From contig NMRA01000434.1 of assembly GCA_002633005.1 (NCBI GenBank), positions 27,874 to 89,873 of the forward strand: a DNA stretch of 62,000 nucleotides, written 5' to 3'. Numbering within the stretch: the stretch's first letter is position 1; every line of letters begins with the position of its first letter. The stretch is from Phoronis australis (Eukaryota > Phoronida > Phoronidae). The position numbers and the translations under genes are program-made. Of the stretch, positions 36,301 through 51,300 are shown in pieces. The notes below the pieces were generated by a model. That model searched no databases. It was given only the letters and a program-made list of their open reading frames with translations, and was not told the DNA's origin.

Positions 36301-39300
36301 ACAGAAATTACCAGTCTTCAAGCAAAGTACAAGTATTTGTAGTGAGGTAAAACCTAACCAATTTAGGACAAAATATGGCAGACAAGTGGAATTTTATTTC
36401 TTTAACATTTATATAAGGATGAGTTTCATTAAATAAATGCTTTTTGTTATTTCAAGTTCTCAACCAATCCTACTAAAAGACACTATTTTGAAAAGTTGTG
36501 GTAATTATTTTTGTCCGAAAATGGTGAGATTTTACCATAATAAACTGTGTCCAGATAATTCACTCACAAGATTTTCATGTTTGACATGTCTTTGAGGGCA
36601 TCGGCAGATAAACAGTTGATCTCATTATTGTGAAGTTGGCTGAAAGTAAAAGAAGACATCAAAAACACCCTAAAACCAGTTAAAGAATTTTAATGCAATA
36701 TCAAATTGGCCATGCACATTCATACAGGTTAAATGACCACAATCGGTTACACGCCCTCTCCCAATTAACATATATAGGCAAGTTCGAACATGGCAATGAA
36801 CACTCATCTGTAGAGAAATTTAGTTCACTAAACGCATACCATTGCTTACCTATCAGTAAGCCACTGTTTCCTCTGACTCCTTCCACCCGAAGCGACTGAC
36901 TTAATAAAGCATTAGCTCTCCTGCATATAACTTAATTGTTCGCCTAAACACCACCCCCGCTTTTCAAAACTTTTTGTTTGAACCAACCAACCCTTGAATT
37001 TGCCGGTTTGAGCAGAAAATGCCACAGCAGTAACCCACACAAATACTACATTACAAATTTTCCAGTTTGGACCAGTAGAAAAGTAAATGTGTCATTCAAG
37101 GTCACATAGTTTGTACCAAATTTGAGAAATTTTCAATTTAGGACATTCCAAATTCAAGGGCACTAGCAACAGTTTTCTACAGATAATATAAATGATCAGC
37201 GTTTCTTTTTATGACTCTATAGATTAATTTTCAGATCTTGCTATGCAAAAACACACACTGGTCCACAATTTGAGAGGTATGATACATGCAAAAATCGCCC
37301 ATGTCCCATATTTCAGAGTCCGGAAATTCAATTTCAGCTTGGATTTCGGTACCCAGTTTTGGCCGGAGACTGTCACAAACTGGAGAATTGTTACCATATA
37401 CTTTTAACACCAAGAACGTTTTTACATTAAATCATATGTTGATGAACCCTGCTCTACACCTCAGGCAAGACATGATTAGTAACTCACAGGTGATGTAACC
37501 CACTCAGTCCATCCAGGCTCTTCTTACTAATTGACTTCAGTCGGTTGTCACTGAGGTCTCTGGAAAAAATATACAAATTCACATTAACGACTTTACTGGA
37601 AGATAGTGTTAAACTGGTTGAATGTTCTGGTTTCTTTGAAAACTCACTCCTCCCCCCATGAAATGCATAATCACAAGCGCTGATCCAGATTAACAGAGCC
37701 TCTACTGCTCAGTAATTTTCACATCGCCACAACAGGGGGAACCACCAGTATTTATATATTCATCCCATGTCAGACAACAGCCTGGTCAAGATCCAGGATG
37801 AGTGTGCACTTGAAACCCAAATATTGATAACTCCACCAATATTAATAACTGGTGAGTGAGATCAGGCATCTTTCAACATTTTTAAATTATGAAAGTGTGT
37901 AAATAGTTCAAAGGAGACACTATTGGCACAGTTCCCCGTGTGACAAAGGGTGTATATTACGTGACAGCTGTCAGAAAGTCCTTAAAGGTGCATTTCACCC
38001 TGTTTAGCTGGCAAAAAATGAAAATACAGTCTGCCATAATGTGACAACATTCTATTCCCGTTATCTACAAGAATATTGACACAATTAGCAATTCAGGAAA
38101 ACACTTCAGAGTTTATTGGGGTTAACTATCCCTAAAATTGCGACTTACGCATTACCTGTGACTTGAGATGGTAACAGAAATGGAATCTTGCCACCGAAAG
38201 GAATATTGTGAGACCAATTTCGTGAGAGTAAAGGACCTAACTTGATTTTTGTTTTCAGCTAGGTGCACAAGACGAAATGCAGCTTCAATGAACATTCCAA
38301 AATGTGACACTGAGTTCATTCAAATTAGCAAACATTAACACCACAAGACAAACTATATTTGATTTAACTAAATTGCTTCAAAACCCAATGGCTGTGTTTA
38401 TTATCGAGAATTTACAAAAAAAATGACTGAGAGATATAGGCAGCTATACATAACCTGGCAAAACACTTGAACTTACAGTGACAATTAGCTCGTGCACACA
38501 AGGAAACCTCAGAAAATATTAACTCAGTGACTTGTAGGCATGTCAAATATTGTCATTATGTAAGCTGAGCCAGTCAGTCATACAGATTTCTGCTTTTTGC
38601 ATTATCCTCGTCAGAATACTTCTGTGGTCCCCGCCATGTTGTAAAGCCATCATCTCAGATGAGACCTTGCAATTAGGGGCCAATTACATGTCCCAGAGAG
38701 GCAGGAGACTCTACTGGGAGATGGGACAGAACCATTAATAAAGCATCAACACATTCTATGCAGTCGTAAACCTTTTACAGAGTTTGGTCAGTGAAAGCTA
38801 TAAAGTCCTTTTGGGTAGTAGTATTATTTGCTTCATTTGAAGTACTTCTTGCTGTTTCTCAATCCTTCAGACAAAATTCCAAAGGAAATACATATCCACC
38901 ATGACCTTGCTTATAGGAATACAGCTTGTGCCCTACTTGGCAAGATACTTGTGCATACTTCGGGGTTTGACTGTGTCTCTGCTTGCAAACTGTATGAGAA
39001 AGGAATTTTTCGACTGCAAGATTTCTAAAACGGTAATAAGTGAGCCTTCTGTAAAAAATTTAGATTCCTGACACTTATGAATGCTATAACCGCCCTCGTT
39101 CTATACTCAGATTGGAGGCAATTCCAGGGTTTGAGATGAACTGACAGTTGGTTATTGCTTGAAGTCCGTCTCGAAGAGTTTTCTTGTCACGTCACATCAT
39201 TTTATGCACCAAGTATGGTCTCAAACACTACTGAAATATTAGTTCTTTCACAACCAAGAAATCAATCATCATCTAAGTAAGGAAGAATTTGAAACCATTT

Positions 39301-42300
39301 TCATAGCGAAAAGTGGTCTAAAGCCAAAAGTTATTTTTTGACGTCTATTTAAAGTGGGTTTGATGCCACTTTATCCGAACTATTACAAACTGGCACGGGG
39401 ACATTCGTTTTCATTCAAAAACTCACTTTTCCGGTATAACACCCATGCTCTGGAATAATGAACTACAACCTTGACATGTGAAAATGTGTTTTACAGAATA
39501 AACAGCTGCTCAAAATATTCCTGGCAATAAAAGAAGCAATAAAATGTTGACAATGTCCAACTCAATACAACAAGTCAACAGTTGTCAAGCCAGTCTACTA
39601 AGTTCACTCTTGCTTGTTAAGTCCAGCTAAAAAAAAGAGTATGGCATAGACTGGGTGACACCAGCTCAGGGCAAACAAGTATTTCCTTGACAAGTGTTTA
39701 AATTCCTTGGACAACAGTAAAGCTTAACTGAGCATCACAATGAGAACCAGTAGTAGGATTAAGGAATTGTATTTGTAAAATAATAGACTTGATATGAGGG
39801 ACATACTATGTTCTTTTAATTACAATATTTTTGTTTTCAGTTCAGAGCACAATACGAAGGCCAGAGAATTTCCTACTAAAGTACTATGAAATTACCCAAC
39901 AAAAATACACAAGAATTCCTTAACCAATCATAAACGAAGTTTGTAATTTACAGTTGCATCAACCAGTAAAATGTGGTGTAGCTTCACCAACTTAGAAGGG
40001 AGACGACAGCAAGTAAAATCGTGCACAACACATGAAACCAATACAAGAACGCACTTTACGTAATTGCCAAAATAGCCCTTCAAGGGCATTCGTAATAACC
40101 CAATATTTGCACCTTCAAATGAAACCCCTAATAAACTTGTCATGCTGTATCAATTGATCGAATTAATGTTGTTAACCTTGATGATAAATCTTAGAACTCT
40201 TTGCATGGGGAGCCTAAATCAAATTACCACACTTCACAGCAGGCTATCTTTGAATGTTGCACAAAAAACAGCTAATTATTTCAACAACATGCACCCCCTG
40301 GTGGTTGATCAAAGCTCAAACTGTTGGGAGCCTGGCTCTGCCAAAAGTTATAAACAATCTTTCGTTTATATAATGACAAACCAATTTGCCAGGTGAGTCT
40401 GACAAGCAGCTAACATGTGAGAAAATGTAAATTTATAAAGATTTTTCTTAACTTATTGCGTTGTGGACAATTAGGTATTGAAATCACCTGTAAAAATGCA
40501 AAACATTTTCCTTTAGAATGCCAAACATCGCAGCGAATGTATAGGGTCGCACAGACAACAGTACATGCCAAAACTATTCAGACAAAATGACCCATAATTC
40601 CCTGTAATGGCAGCGGGGCGGAAATCGCATTCATGGTCAGAGTGACCTTATCTTCCTTCAGGATTGAGAATGAAGGGAAATAACAGGAATGTAAGTAAGG
40701 CAGCTTAGCCATTCAGAAATAAGAGTTTTGTCATCATAATAGCTTTTCCTTTGCATTTAACAGATTTAGAAATCATGACAGGGTGTTTTTTTTTTGTTAT
40801 ATTTGTCACGATAACAATGTATAATGCAGGTAGTCAGTGTCAGTCCACTATGTACAACACACACCACTGTTGCTCTGTCAATACTACCGGTAAATACCAT
40901 AATGCTCGCATGCTGGGTGCTATGCATCACAAAATGAAGAGATTTGTATTCAGAAATTAGCCTCTTAAGAAAATAAGTGAATTATGATACATATATTTAA
41001 AAAGGTCAAATGCGTAGAAACCAGCTTTTCGACCACAAGAATTCCTCCCCATGGTTTTTTAAAATGTGCCGTCTAATACACCAACTAGCCAGAAGTATGG
41101 CGTTAATAAATGTGGTGGCTGGAACAGATTGTTCAGTTTATTTTATCAATGCAAACAATAACCGGGAGACAGCTAGTCTCCACTGAATGCACACCAGCAT
41201 GCTAAGCCTTGTTCTCATTAGTCCGCTACCCCACCTAAGGTACACCCTACAGTCAGGAGGTGTGACAGAGTTCATGACAGGAGGCAGGGTATCATGGACA
41301 GGGCACTGCGGGGGCACTGTTGGTTGGTGTTTTCCTGGCAGTACTGCACACATTAGTCCAAGTAATTAGTAAGGCTCCATTAGTAGCAAGGACAACAAAC
41401 CAACATGAACTGAAACACAGTGTTAATCAGACCCATTCATTAGTTGTAGTATGACCCATGGGGCAAAGTTTACCACCAAAACGATTGTGAAAATACAGGG
41501 AGTACGCTAAAATCTCAGACAAAAATATTTAGCAAATTTGATCTTTATTCATTTTCAAGTGTTAGTCAAATGCTGCTGTGAATGCCAACAATTTTTCAAA
41601 ACATTGTCTAACAGTTAATGCTATAGTATAGAATTTTAACATAATAAAGCATTTATTTGGCGATACTAATTATGTTTTAAGAAAAATGAAAAAAACAGAA
41701 TTTCACTTGTCTGCCATATTGTATCAAGATTTTACCACAATGTCATTTCATATAAAACAAAGACTTAATATAATCCTGCCTAATTTGTGTTTTGAAGTTT
41801 CAAAACTACAAATAATTCATCAGTAGCCAGGAAACTGTTTGTTTCCCTTCATTCCACATAAAAATATCCTAAGGCAAAATATGATTGCATCTATTAAATT
41901 CAATAAATCTGACCCCAGAAAGTACATGTACCAATTCTCAGAAAAAATGTTTATTTATGAAAACAAGACAAGTCTAGACCACCATGAGAAAACTTGACAG
42001 TTTGTGAAAATAACTCATTACATGTGATTAAGATGAAAGATCTCGGCAAGGAACAACCACATATGTAGTTTAATGAACTCTGGGGGGGACATAATAAAGT
42101 CAAATGCCTTTTAAAGATCTAGGAGGTCGCTTTGACTGGCAGCAGCAAGTGGTTGTGACCATAATCATATAATGTCAAAGACGAAGATAAAGTAACATGA
42201 CTTACTAAATCAAAAACATACCACACTTCAAATTTAACATTAAGCGTGGTAACAGTTTTATAGATATCTATCACAAATATGAAAAGTGAGATTTAAATGG

Positions 42301-45300
42301 CTTTGTAAAAAAGTTATCTCGGAAACCCCAACATAAATCATGTACCGAAGACATTTCTAAAATCTATTCAGTAAACACCAAGTTCCTTTTGTTCAATACC
42401 CGACAACCATTTTTTCAGTAATCTGAAAATGAAAACCAGAGGTGAGCGACGTTGTCTAACCTCAGGATAATATGTTGCATATTTCTAAATCTTAGAACAT
42501 CCAACAAGGTAGCTGACTTCTTTAATGGTATCCAGGCAGGGAGTGCATGAAAACATGTCTTGTTAAGAAATGTGGCAATGTCTCTACTGAACTCCCTACG
42601 GTTTTTGTTAATGGCAAAAAATAGCAAACCTTAGTTTAAGACAAATTTTGTTAAATTTTGTAATCTACTAGCAGAAAACGTGATTGAATTTCCTGTACAA
42701 AAAAAAAACGGGACTGCAGAACACAGAATGTCTTAGATCACACAAAGACAATTTATAAATGCCTTTTAAGATTTTGAGTACATATCACAAACACCTTTGA
42801 AATAGTAGAAATCAACATTGCACTTACCTATCTGAACCAGATGAGGCATTTAACTGTTTAAAGCTACCAGACCAGACTCAAGTGGGACATGCATTGTTCC
42901 AGAGCTTTTTAACTTTTGTACAAAACGATAATGTACTTAAGGGTATCTCAAACCTTATTCACAAAAACTGGCCATTTTTACAATATTTCACTTGTCTAAC
43001 AAAATACCTTATCTTCATTCTGGGGGAACTTTAAATAAAAATATACACTGCGTAGCAAGAAAAAGATTTAGCACAACCACCATGGAACCGCACAACCGTG
43101 TGAGTATTTGTTTATTACTTATCCAAGGTCAAAGGTTACAGGGCTATCACTCAAATCGAATCTCCCGCCAGGTACGGTCAGAGCAGCTCCGTATGTACAT
43201 TCAGTCCTTTCATTCAGTCATTATAACATTGAGTCCACGAGGTGTACACATGATAAAATGGTGCCGGGGAAAACAAAGACAAAATGTAGCTTTGATCCTG
43301 ATGGAGTTGCATGTCTACATGCATACCACGGTTGTGAACGAATGCTCCGAGTTGCCTCACACCTCTGTGACTCTGCAGTCACAAACACAGCAAGTTGCGA
43401 AAAGAGATTAATCCTAACCCAAATTCCCTAATTCAACAGGTAATTTGGCATTTCGCTGTTTCGATCTCATACTTACAACGTGCTTCAGCTGACTGGATTT
43501 CTGTTATCTATTTCTTACTTGGTTTTGTATCAGTCTCTCAGAGTGTGGTGTGTATAACAATGAACTGTTGAACTACTTTTAAGTAGGTCAACAGTTGATC
43601 CTACCTCTTGGCTGGAGATGGTACGTTTTAGCAATAACCAAGTAAATTATCCACTGCAAATTTAGTTGACATTGGGAGTGAATGTGAATGTGGAAATGGC
43701 AAACATGATCGTAAAGCATGTATAGGTTATACTGACCGAAAACAAGTTTTCACCGAACCAAAGACCTTGAGATTTTCACTCGTCCCAGTTTAATTGGCTT
43801 TTTCTCGGCTCCGGCAAATCGAATTAATTTGAACTTAGGAACACGAGTTCTCGAAAGCAGATCAGTGGATTTCACTGAAACTTTCCAAATTTATTCATCA
43901 ATCTAAAAAACACTGTTAGGATTTTCGATATAAGGACCTAGTTTTTGCGTAATGTAACAAAGACAAATAAGATTTCTATTTTTTACAAAAATATCTTAAG
44001 TTTTGCGAGTTGAGATAACCTTAAACAAGGAACAAGATTTCTAATATTATGTAATAACGTTTTTGTATTCAACATCACAATTAACAAAAATTATGATCTC
44101 TGACACGATAAACAATTATTAAATGTACCCATGATAGACAGTGTACCCATGATAGACAATGTACCCAAGATATTCTTGAAATAAACAAGCATTGAAGTTT
44201 TACAAGTACCTGTAAGTCTCAAACGCAAACAACCTGCACTGCATATGTGCCATTTTGTTTACTGAACTGCACATGCGCAAAATGTTGCTTCCTTGAATGC
44301 AAGAAGTAATAAATTGAAGAAACAGAGTAAGCAGACAACTCAAGTGTTCAGTTTTAAAAGTTCATGAATTTGAAGCAGAAACATAATGAGATATTATTGA
44401 AAATTTAATTCCATTAAATTACTAGTCAGGAAATCACAACTTCTAGAGACGTGCTATCAGAAACATTGAGTTGTTGTGTGTTGCTCATGGGTATACACAA
44501 TTTGGTAAGCCAACTCAGTGAGTTGTCTTCTGTAGCTTATGACAGCATTCAAAATCCCAAGAAAATGTTTTATTACATTGTCTAGGCTTTTGCAGGAATA
44601 CTATGAAATTTATACAAAAGTGTACCATAGAGTGAAAAGGTGTCAATCGTGAATAGGCCTATGGCTACACCTACACCAAAGCACTGAAAATGTTTCATAT
44701 GAAAGTTAATCTTTATCGCCATAGTGGGTAGTGGAGTTAATATACAAACGTGCTCAATTCAATAAATCAAATTAACATAGTCTAGACTACATTAACGCAT
44801 ATCAAAAGTGTTTCAATACAACTTTGCACATTCAATGGGAACACAACAAACGTATCATTTAAAATCAGAGCTGATTAGAAACACAATAAAAATTTGTTCT
44901 GTCGGCAAAAAAATTCACAATGAAGGTATTATACTTTCAATTCTAATTTAATTTAACCATAGCCTTCAGGATAAATAAAACGATACATGTCAAAGGGTTT
45001 CCTAATATGTTTTTGAACCAAGGAAATCAATTTAAGTAAATAACTTTAAATTTTAAGTATCACAAGTTATCCTTTGGGGCAAATGAAATATAACATGACA
45101 CTTACTTTTTTCAATTACAATAGCCAGATAGATTGCAAGCATCAAATTATGATCACAGGAAGAATCATTTGATCGTTCCAGCACATAATTTTGATACAGC
45201 ACATCCGCCAAGGTAACTTATGGCATCAAAAAGTCCCAAGGCTCTATATAAAAGACAGACACCTTAAAATGAATTCAGTGACAAGAAAAGTGAACTCATA

Positions 45301-48300
45301 TGTTGTAGGTCTAAACACAACTGTTGAACATGACAGTGCTGACACCAAGTGGTCACAACAAATTCCCATCAAGACCCTTGAGAATATAAACAAAGGCACT
45401 ATCTCTTTCTTGCCAATGAAAACACCATTAGACTGAACTCAAAGAAAAGTGTCTCTGTGCATGGAACAAATACACAGTTGGACTTACTGAGTTCACAGAA
45501 TCTGACAACTCAAAATGGTCATTTTTAAAACAGCTATAAACCCGCCTTCCAAAATCAAATAACTTGGATCACTTATAGACATAAAATGGTCTCAACTAGT
45601 TTCTCACTGACAGACCAGGGGGTGAGTTCAGGTCTTCAAAAGAACTGACAGTCTAACAAGTTAGGTCACTTCATACCCTGGTCATGGTCTTAAGCAATAA
45701 TGAATTGTGAGTTCCCAGCACAGAGAATATTTTTTGGCAGTTAAAAGTTCGTTTCTTGGACGGGACACAGGTTCATAGGCACTTAAAGGCGAAGGCAACC
45801 TTTTTCCATGTCATTTTGAGCTAAAATAAGGTTGATTGGTTATCCTAGACATATTTTCCACTTAATTACAGCTTTTCGTAATTTTATTAATTACTCGTCC
45901 GCAACTGCGGAAGTGACGTTTTAGGAGGCAAGCATTTCGCGCCAATTTCTTTTCATATAGTCTGACGGTGAGAGCTGCCGAGTCAGTCATTGTTCTACCT
46001 CGGTTGTGTTAAGTTCCGCCGTCGTTTGCTTTCATTTACTAGTAGGTCAACATACCACACTGTTGCTGCGTACCAGAATGTACTAGTTATCGGCTCACGC
46101 GTGCTTTGGGAGTACCTTTGCATCGCTTTCCGATGGATGACACACTTCGCCGTACTTGGCTCGTTCGTGTGAAGAACGCAGCATTACCCGTCCACGCAAC
46201 GTACAAAGCAGTGGAGAATTACCGTGTGTGTGGCAAGCACTTTCTGCCCTCCGGTTACGAAAGGGACTTGTNNNNNNNNNNNNNNNNNNNNNNNNNNNNN
46301 NNNNNNNNNNNNNNNNNNNNNNNNNNNNNNNNNNNNNNNNNNNGTCGTGTGACTCCCTCGCCACACACCTGGCACCTTCTAAATATACAAGTCCACAATA
46401 AACTTATCAAAGTTTGGCTCACCGATCTGTTCACTGAACGACAAACTGTCCTCTTCACTGGGTGTCGATCCTGGGCCTTTAATCACTCCCACTACTCAAT
46501 ATCGCTGCAGGGCTGCTTAGAGGCTCTGGGCTGGAGAAAACAGCACAGGGCGAATCACTACTGGTTTCAGGAATTGCACGCTCTGGGGTACGTTCGGAGG
46601 CACAGGTGACAGTAGATGAAGTGCCTCAACTGGCTCCAGTCACTTTACTGGCCACAGCTCGCGAGGCTTCTCGCTTCAAAAAAGCACTTCTCGGGGGTGG
46701 CGACGGGGCACTGCCGGGAATCAACACAGACGGAATGGCATCCTTCTTCAGGCGTTGTTTCGCAGGGACCTTCGTCAGTTCAGCGTACAAATCCCTTTCG
46801 TAAGCGGAGGGCAAAAAGTGCTTGCCACACACACGGTAATTCGCCACTGCTTTGTACATGTACGTTACGTGGACGGGTAACGCTGCCTTCTGCACACGAA
46901 CGAGCCAAGTACGGCGAAGTCTGTCATCCATCGGAAAGCGATGCAAAGGTACTCCCAAAGCGCGCGTGAGTCGATAATTAGTACAGTCCGGTACGCAGCA
47001 ACAGTGTGGCATCTTGACTGACTAGTAAATGAAAGCAAACGACGACGGAACTTAACACAACCGAGGTAGAACAATGACTGACTCGGCAGCTCTCACAGTC
47101 AGACTATATGAAAAGAAATTGGCGCGAAATGCTTGCCTCCTAAAACGTCACTTCCGCAGTAGCGGACGAGTAATTAATAAAATTACGAAAAGCTGTAATT
47201 AAGTGGAAAATATGTCTAGGATAACCAACCAACCTTATTTTAGCTCAAAATGACATGGAAAAAGGTTGCCTTCGCCTTTAAGTGAAACTTAATTTAACTG
47301 CGAATGTTCAACATGCCCTGATGTGTTATTTGTCCATCTTGGGCTGATAATGAAAAGAAACACCAACGACTCAGAATTTAATTGCCAAAAAGTATGTTTT
47401 CCCCCATCACAATTAAGCTAAGAAATCAATAATTGAGGTGAGCTATCAAATTAATGCATTTTACTTGCACATTTATGTATTAACCAGGTGTGTCCTGTGT
47501 GTCCCGGTAATAGGGTTGTGGTTTGTTTACAGACCCCACCACACTTTACTTACAGCTCATCTGCCCACTATTCACTCACCACTTCTTCTGCAGTGAGTCA
47601 ATAAAGCAGTCACACTCACAAACAAGTTTATTACCATTGTGAAACCTCGGTTACACGCAATGTCGTCTCGCAATGCGTCTCGCACAACTAAAGCCCAGGT
47701 TCTGGAGACTCTGTGACCACTTACCCAGATTCAGTTGCAGTGCGTGCAAAAACTTGGCTTCAAAACAATCGATTTACATATGGCAACAATCATCATTAAA
47801 TTTGTACATGTTTGTTGGCATACTTAACTGTTGTTTCACAGCATCTACCAAGTGCCTGTGACCAATTCACCAATATCAGATGCAGCAAACTGATGACAAA
47901 CTTTCGAAGTACAGAGCGATGATAGTGAACTGTGGGGTTCATGGGAATATACCAAATGCACAAAAATGAAATAAAAGATATTTTAATATAATAAAAGGTG
48001 TGGGAGCTTATATGCACGTCTTGTCTGTGCATTTAGCCAAATTTCTATAAAGCCATAGAATATATATTTTCTAAAAATTGGAAAACCTGTAGAATTTGAT
48101 TTTTGACTCGATACCATTATAACATTGCTTGGGCCACGTGACCATGTCTTTTTAGTAAACTTGAGCAAAAAACAAAGGTAGATTCATAGCGAAACAGCAG
48201 TATCAATAAAATGATAAATTTCATTTTAATATACATCTTCGAGATGAAATCTCAAAAACTGAGTATTACAGTTTCCTAAATAATCAAAATAATTTGGTTT

Positions 48301-51300
48301 GGGTTTTATGCCATTTATGATTTTTTCCATAAAAATCCTATACTTTTAAAAGCAATTCTTAACAGCATATTCAAGAGCAGTAATGTACAGCTTTACATGA
48401 ATATAATCAATCATTTCTGAGATACAATGTTCTGAAGTTAAACATATTTGAATATTTTTCTTGGGTTATAACTAATCTACAAATATGCTGTAAACAAAGT
48501 CTAAAGGTTGTTAACTGGTATATTACGGGTAGTTTTGCTCAGGAAGTGTAGTTGTCAATATTTGAAAATATAAAACTGGGACATTTGGATGTAGGCCAAA
48601 AAACAACACTCAGTCTAGCATGTGAAATAGAATGGGAAATGGGGGTAAATCATACAGAAATGCAATGAGCATTTTGATGGTGTGGCGGAACACGAGACAA
48701 AATCCAGAATGGCAGACAGTCTAGCTAAAACCGAGTCAGTTAGCAACTAGTGCGCAACTCAAAAGGGATTTTCCTGTCTCTTGCATTATCTCAGGTGAGT
48801 ATTTTGGCTTGGTGGTCTCCTCTCGAGTACGAATCTGGGATATATTCAGGTATCATCTCACCAGGGTAAACCAAAATTGTAGCTACCTGAATGCTGAGAA
48901 CACAGGTAAGGATTTTCATGAAATGATAATGTCTTAAGAACACATTTCCCGGGTTGCTAAAGCCTTATATTGATCTGAATTTGTAACGGCAACCCCTTAG
49001 CCATTACGTTGAAGAGGACCTGACAAACTTTTGAAGGATCACAAAGCTTTTTTAAGTTTTAACAAGAGATGAAGACTGAACCAAATGAAAAAATCACTAA
49101 AGGAAGGCCACAAAACAAGAGCAATGTATGGTTAACAAGAGCCTAGTTCCATAAAAACATGCCGTCTTCGCGTGAATGGCAAGTCAGTGGAGTCATAAAT
49201 ATTTCCCAACAATTAGTCATTGAAAATCAATGTTTCTCATCTCTTCCAGGAGTTTTGCTCATAACAGCAGGATTACGCAGAAATGTGCAAATTACTATAG
49301 TTATATATGACAACAACATTCCATACACCGTGACTCAAAAAACTAATCCATAAAAATTTTAATTAATCCTTCATTAATCCACTCACTGTTTTCTAATTTG
49401 TCAGACTAAAACTTAAGTCTATGGATGAGTATTCCACAAAAAGGATACAAGCCAGTGTGCCAATTGTTTTGCCCTTTTCCAAAGAATAAGAATTCAGAGT
49501 GTTACAAAAAAACTTTGTGTACTAATATTTCCATTTGTATTTCATCAGTGTTAAGTTGTCAATGTTGAATTCTTGTTGCGGAATGAGTTGGCAGCTCCAA
49601 TCAAACGCAATCTGTAGATTCGTCATTTCTGAATTTATAATTTCAGGGTTGGTCAATTCTAGTAAACTCTGAAGTGTTTGTTTTTAAGTTGCTGATGGTT
49701 TTGATATCTTTGATGAAAATCAAGTCTTATCATGATTACGAATATTTAGGACTATCATGGGACTAATTTTATGAGTTTAAGTAGCCTCGTTTATTTTTAA
49801 TTTTTAACAGCCAAATATGGCAATTTTTTAAATCAAATTTCAAGCATTCAAATGTTATTTTTACAACAGGGTCAGGTAACAAAATATGTCCATTTCAATT
49901 AAACATTTTTCAAACAAGACTCTTGAATCGGATGTCACACAAGAACAACAAAAACTTCAGTGAAAAATGACAACAGTACCCATGGCTGAAGTCTGTGATG
50001 TCACTTGTAATATCCCTTGACCAACAATGAGGACTTACTGAAAACTTTAAAATGAATGATGAATGTGCAAGAATACTTTTTCTCGAAAAAAGAACATTAA
50101 AACAGCACCATGTTCAAAAAAATTGGTTTGGTTCGTGTTCAGGGTAGGACCCTTTAAATGTTTTTAATAATGTTCCAAATTACACACAGGAAAACCATGA
50201 ACCAAAGAAGAGTTCATTAGTTGATGCAAGGGAGGATTCATGACTTTAAAATTTAAGACCTGTCTCCACACTGTGATTGTTCATGTAAGTTTCCTATACG
50301 ACTGTCACATACAACTAATCACCGTGTGTTCAATAGTTGTTGCCAGACCATTTTTTTTAGATTAAAAAGTTGTGTACCAAATGTCCCATATGAAAAGTAA
50401 GCAGGAATTCCTGAAACCAGTCTCCGGACTGTCCAAACAGACACCCTTGCCAGGACACCTTAGTCAGCATATGGACGCCAAAGTAAGGAAGAAATTATTG
50501 ATGTCTCTTTTTACTTGCTAACAGCAGCTGTGGTAACTAATTGTCCTGGCCAGAATAAAAAAGTTATTGAAGATATGTTGTAAGGAACAATAAACTTCAT
50601 TGCAACTCAGGTCTCTACAACAACACAACACACTGTAACAGCAATTTTCTATGGGTTATGGATGCCCTGAGAAATAGGAAAACCCATTTCGGACACATTT
50701 AATTTCTGAAATCCTTTATAAACGCGGGCTGTGCAGACAGGTCTTTATTCTTTACTGTTAGCATAAGTCCTCACCTGTCCTTCCTAACTCAATTAGAAAT
50801 GATTAAAAAGAAACCACTAATCAAATTGACATGTCTTATACCAAATTGACTTTTTTGCTATGTACAACTGGGCAATTTTGAAACAAAACCAGGCGTACAA
50901 TTTTTAGTACAAAAAACTAAGAATGTTCTGTGAGCACACACCACGTTTCCCCCCAGACATCGGTTCTTTGAACCGTTATTGTTTAATGCTGCTTTCTATT
51001 AAACCCATCAACTGCTTGCACTGGGTAATTAACGCTTAAAGAAATGGAACTCATTTATAGGCTGTTCAAAGACTTTAGATTTGTCCTCTAGCCAAATCTT
51101 TGGAATGGACCAACAGTGATTAACACAAAAAGCATTTGAATTAACACAGACAGACAGTTTGTGGTCACAGATAAGTATAGCCAAGGTATTTATAAAACAG
51201 TATCTGTGTAAATGAATTTCTATCAAAACCTTACTGTTAAACAAAAGCAAACATGCAGGGTCAAAGAAATGTACATTAAGACCACTGCTAAGGCTAAGCT

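Larger units (their letters stand above)
34224..36567 (-). other. slit intron, D1, rich in transposon debris
   Basis: 2344 bp. It holds a MITE relative (34605-34830), an interrupted dispersed repeat (35318-35890) with a nested MITE (35389-35803), and another MITE (36347-36536). Confidence 0.7.
45780..47284. mobile_element. THAP-domain DNA transposon in foldback arrangement, with an assembly gap
   Basis: Both ends carry CACTTAAAGGCGAAGGCAAC as terminal inverted repeats. Pairing continues over about 490 bp: 45780-46271 on the left and 46789-47284 on the right, with roughly 20 differences by eye. Both arms include the start of a THAP-domain ORF. The middle contains 72 Ns (46272-46343) and about 445 bp of unpaired sequence (46344-46788), part of which continues the right arm's ORF region in broken frames. 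No target-site duplication is evident. P-element-like and other THAP transposons encode an N-terminal THAP DNA-binding domain on their transposase; no catalytic domain is visible here. Confidence 0.75.

Noticed and set aside
46865-47074. A second frame over the THAP ORF
   Set aside because: It overlaps the THAP reading frame out of phase and has no domain.
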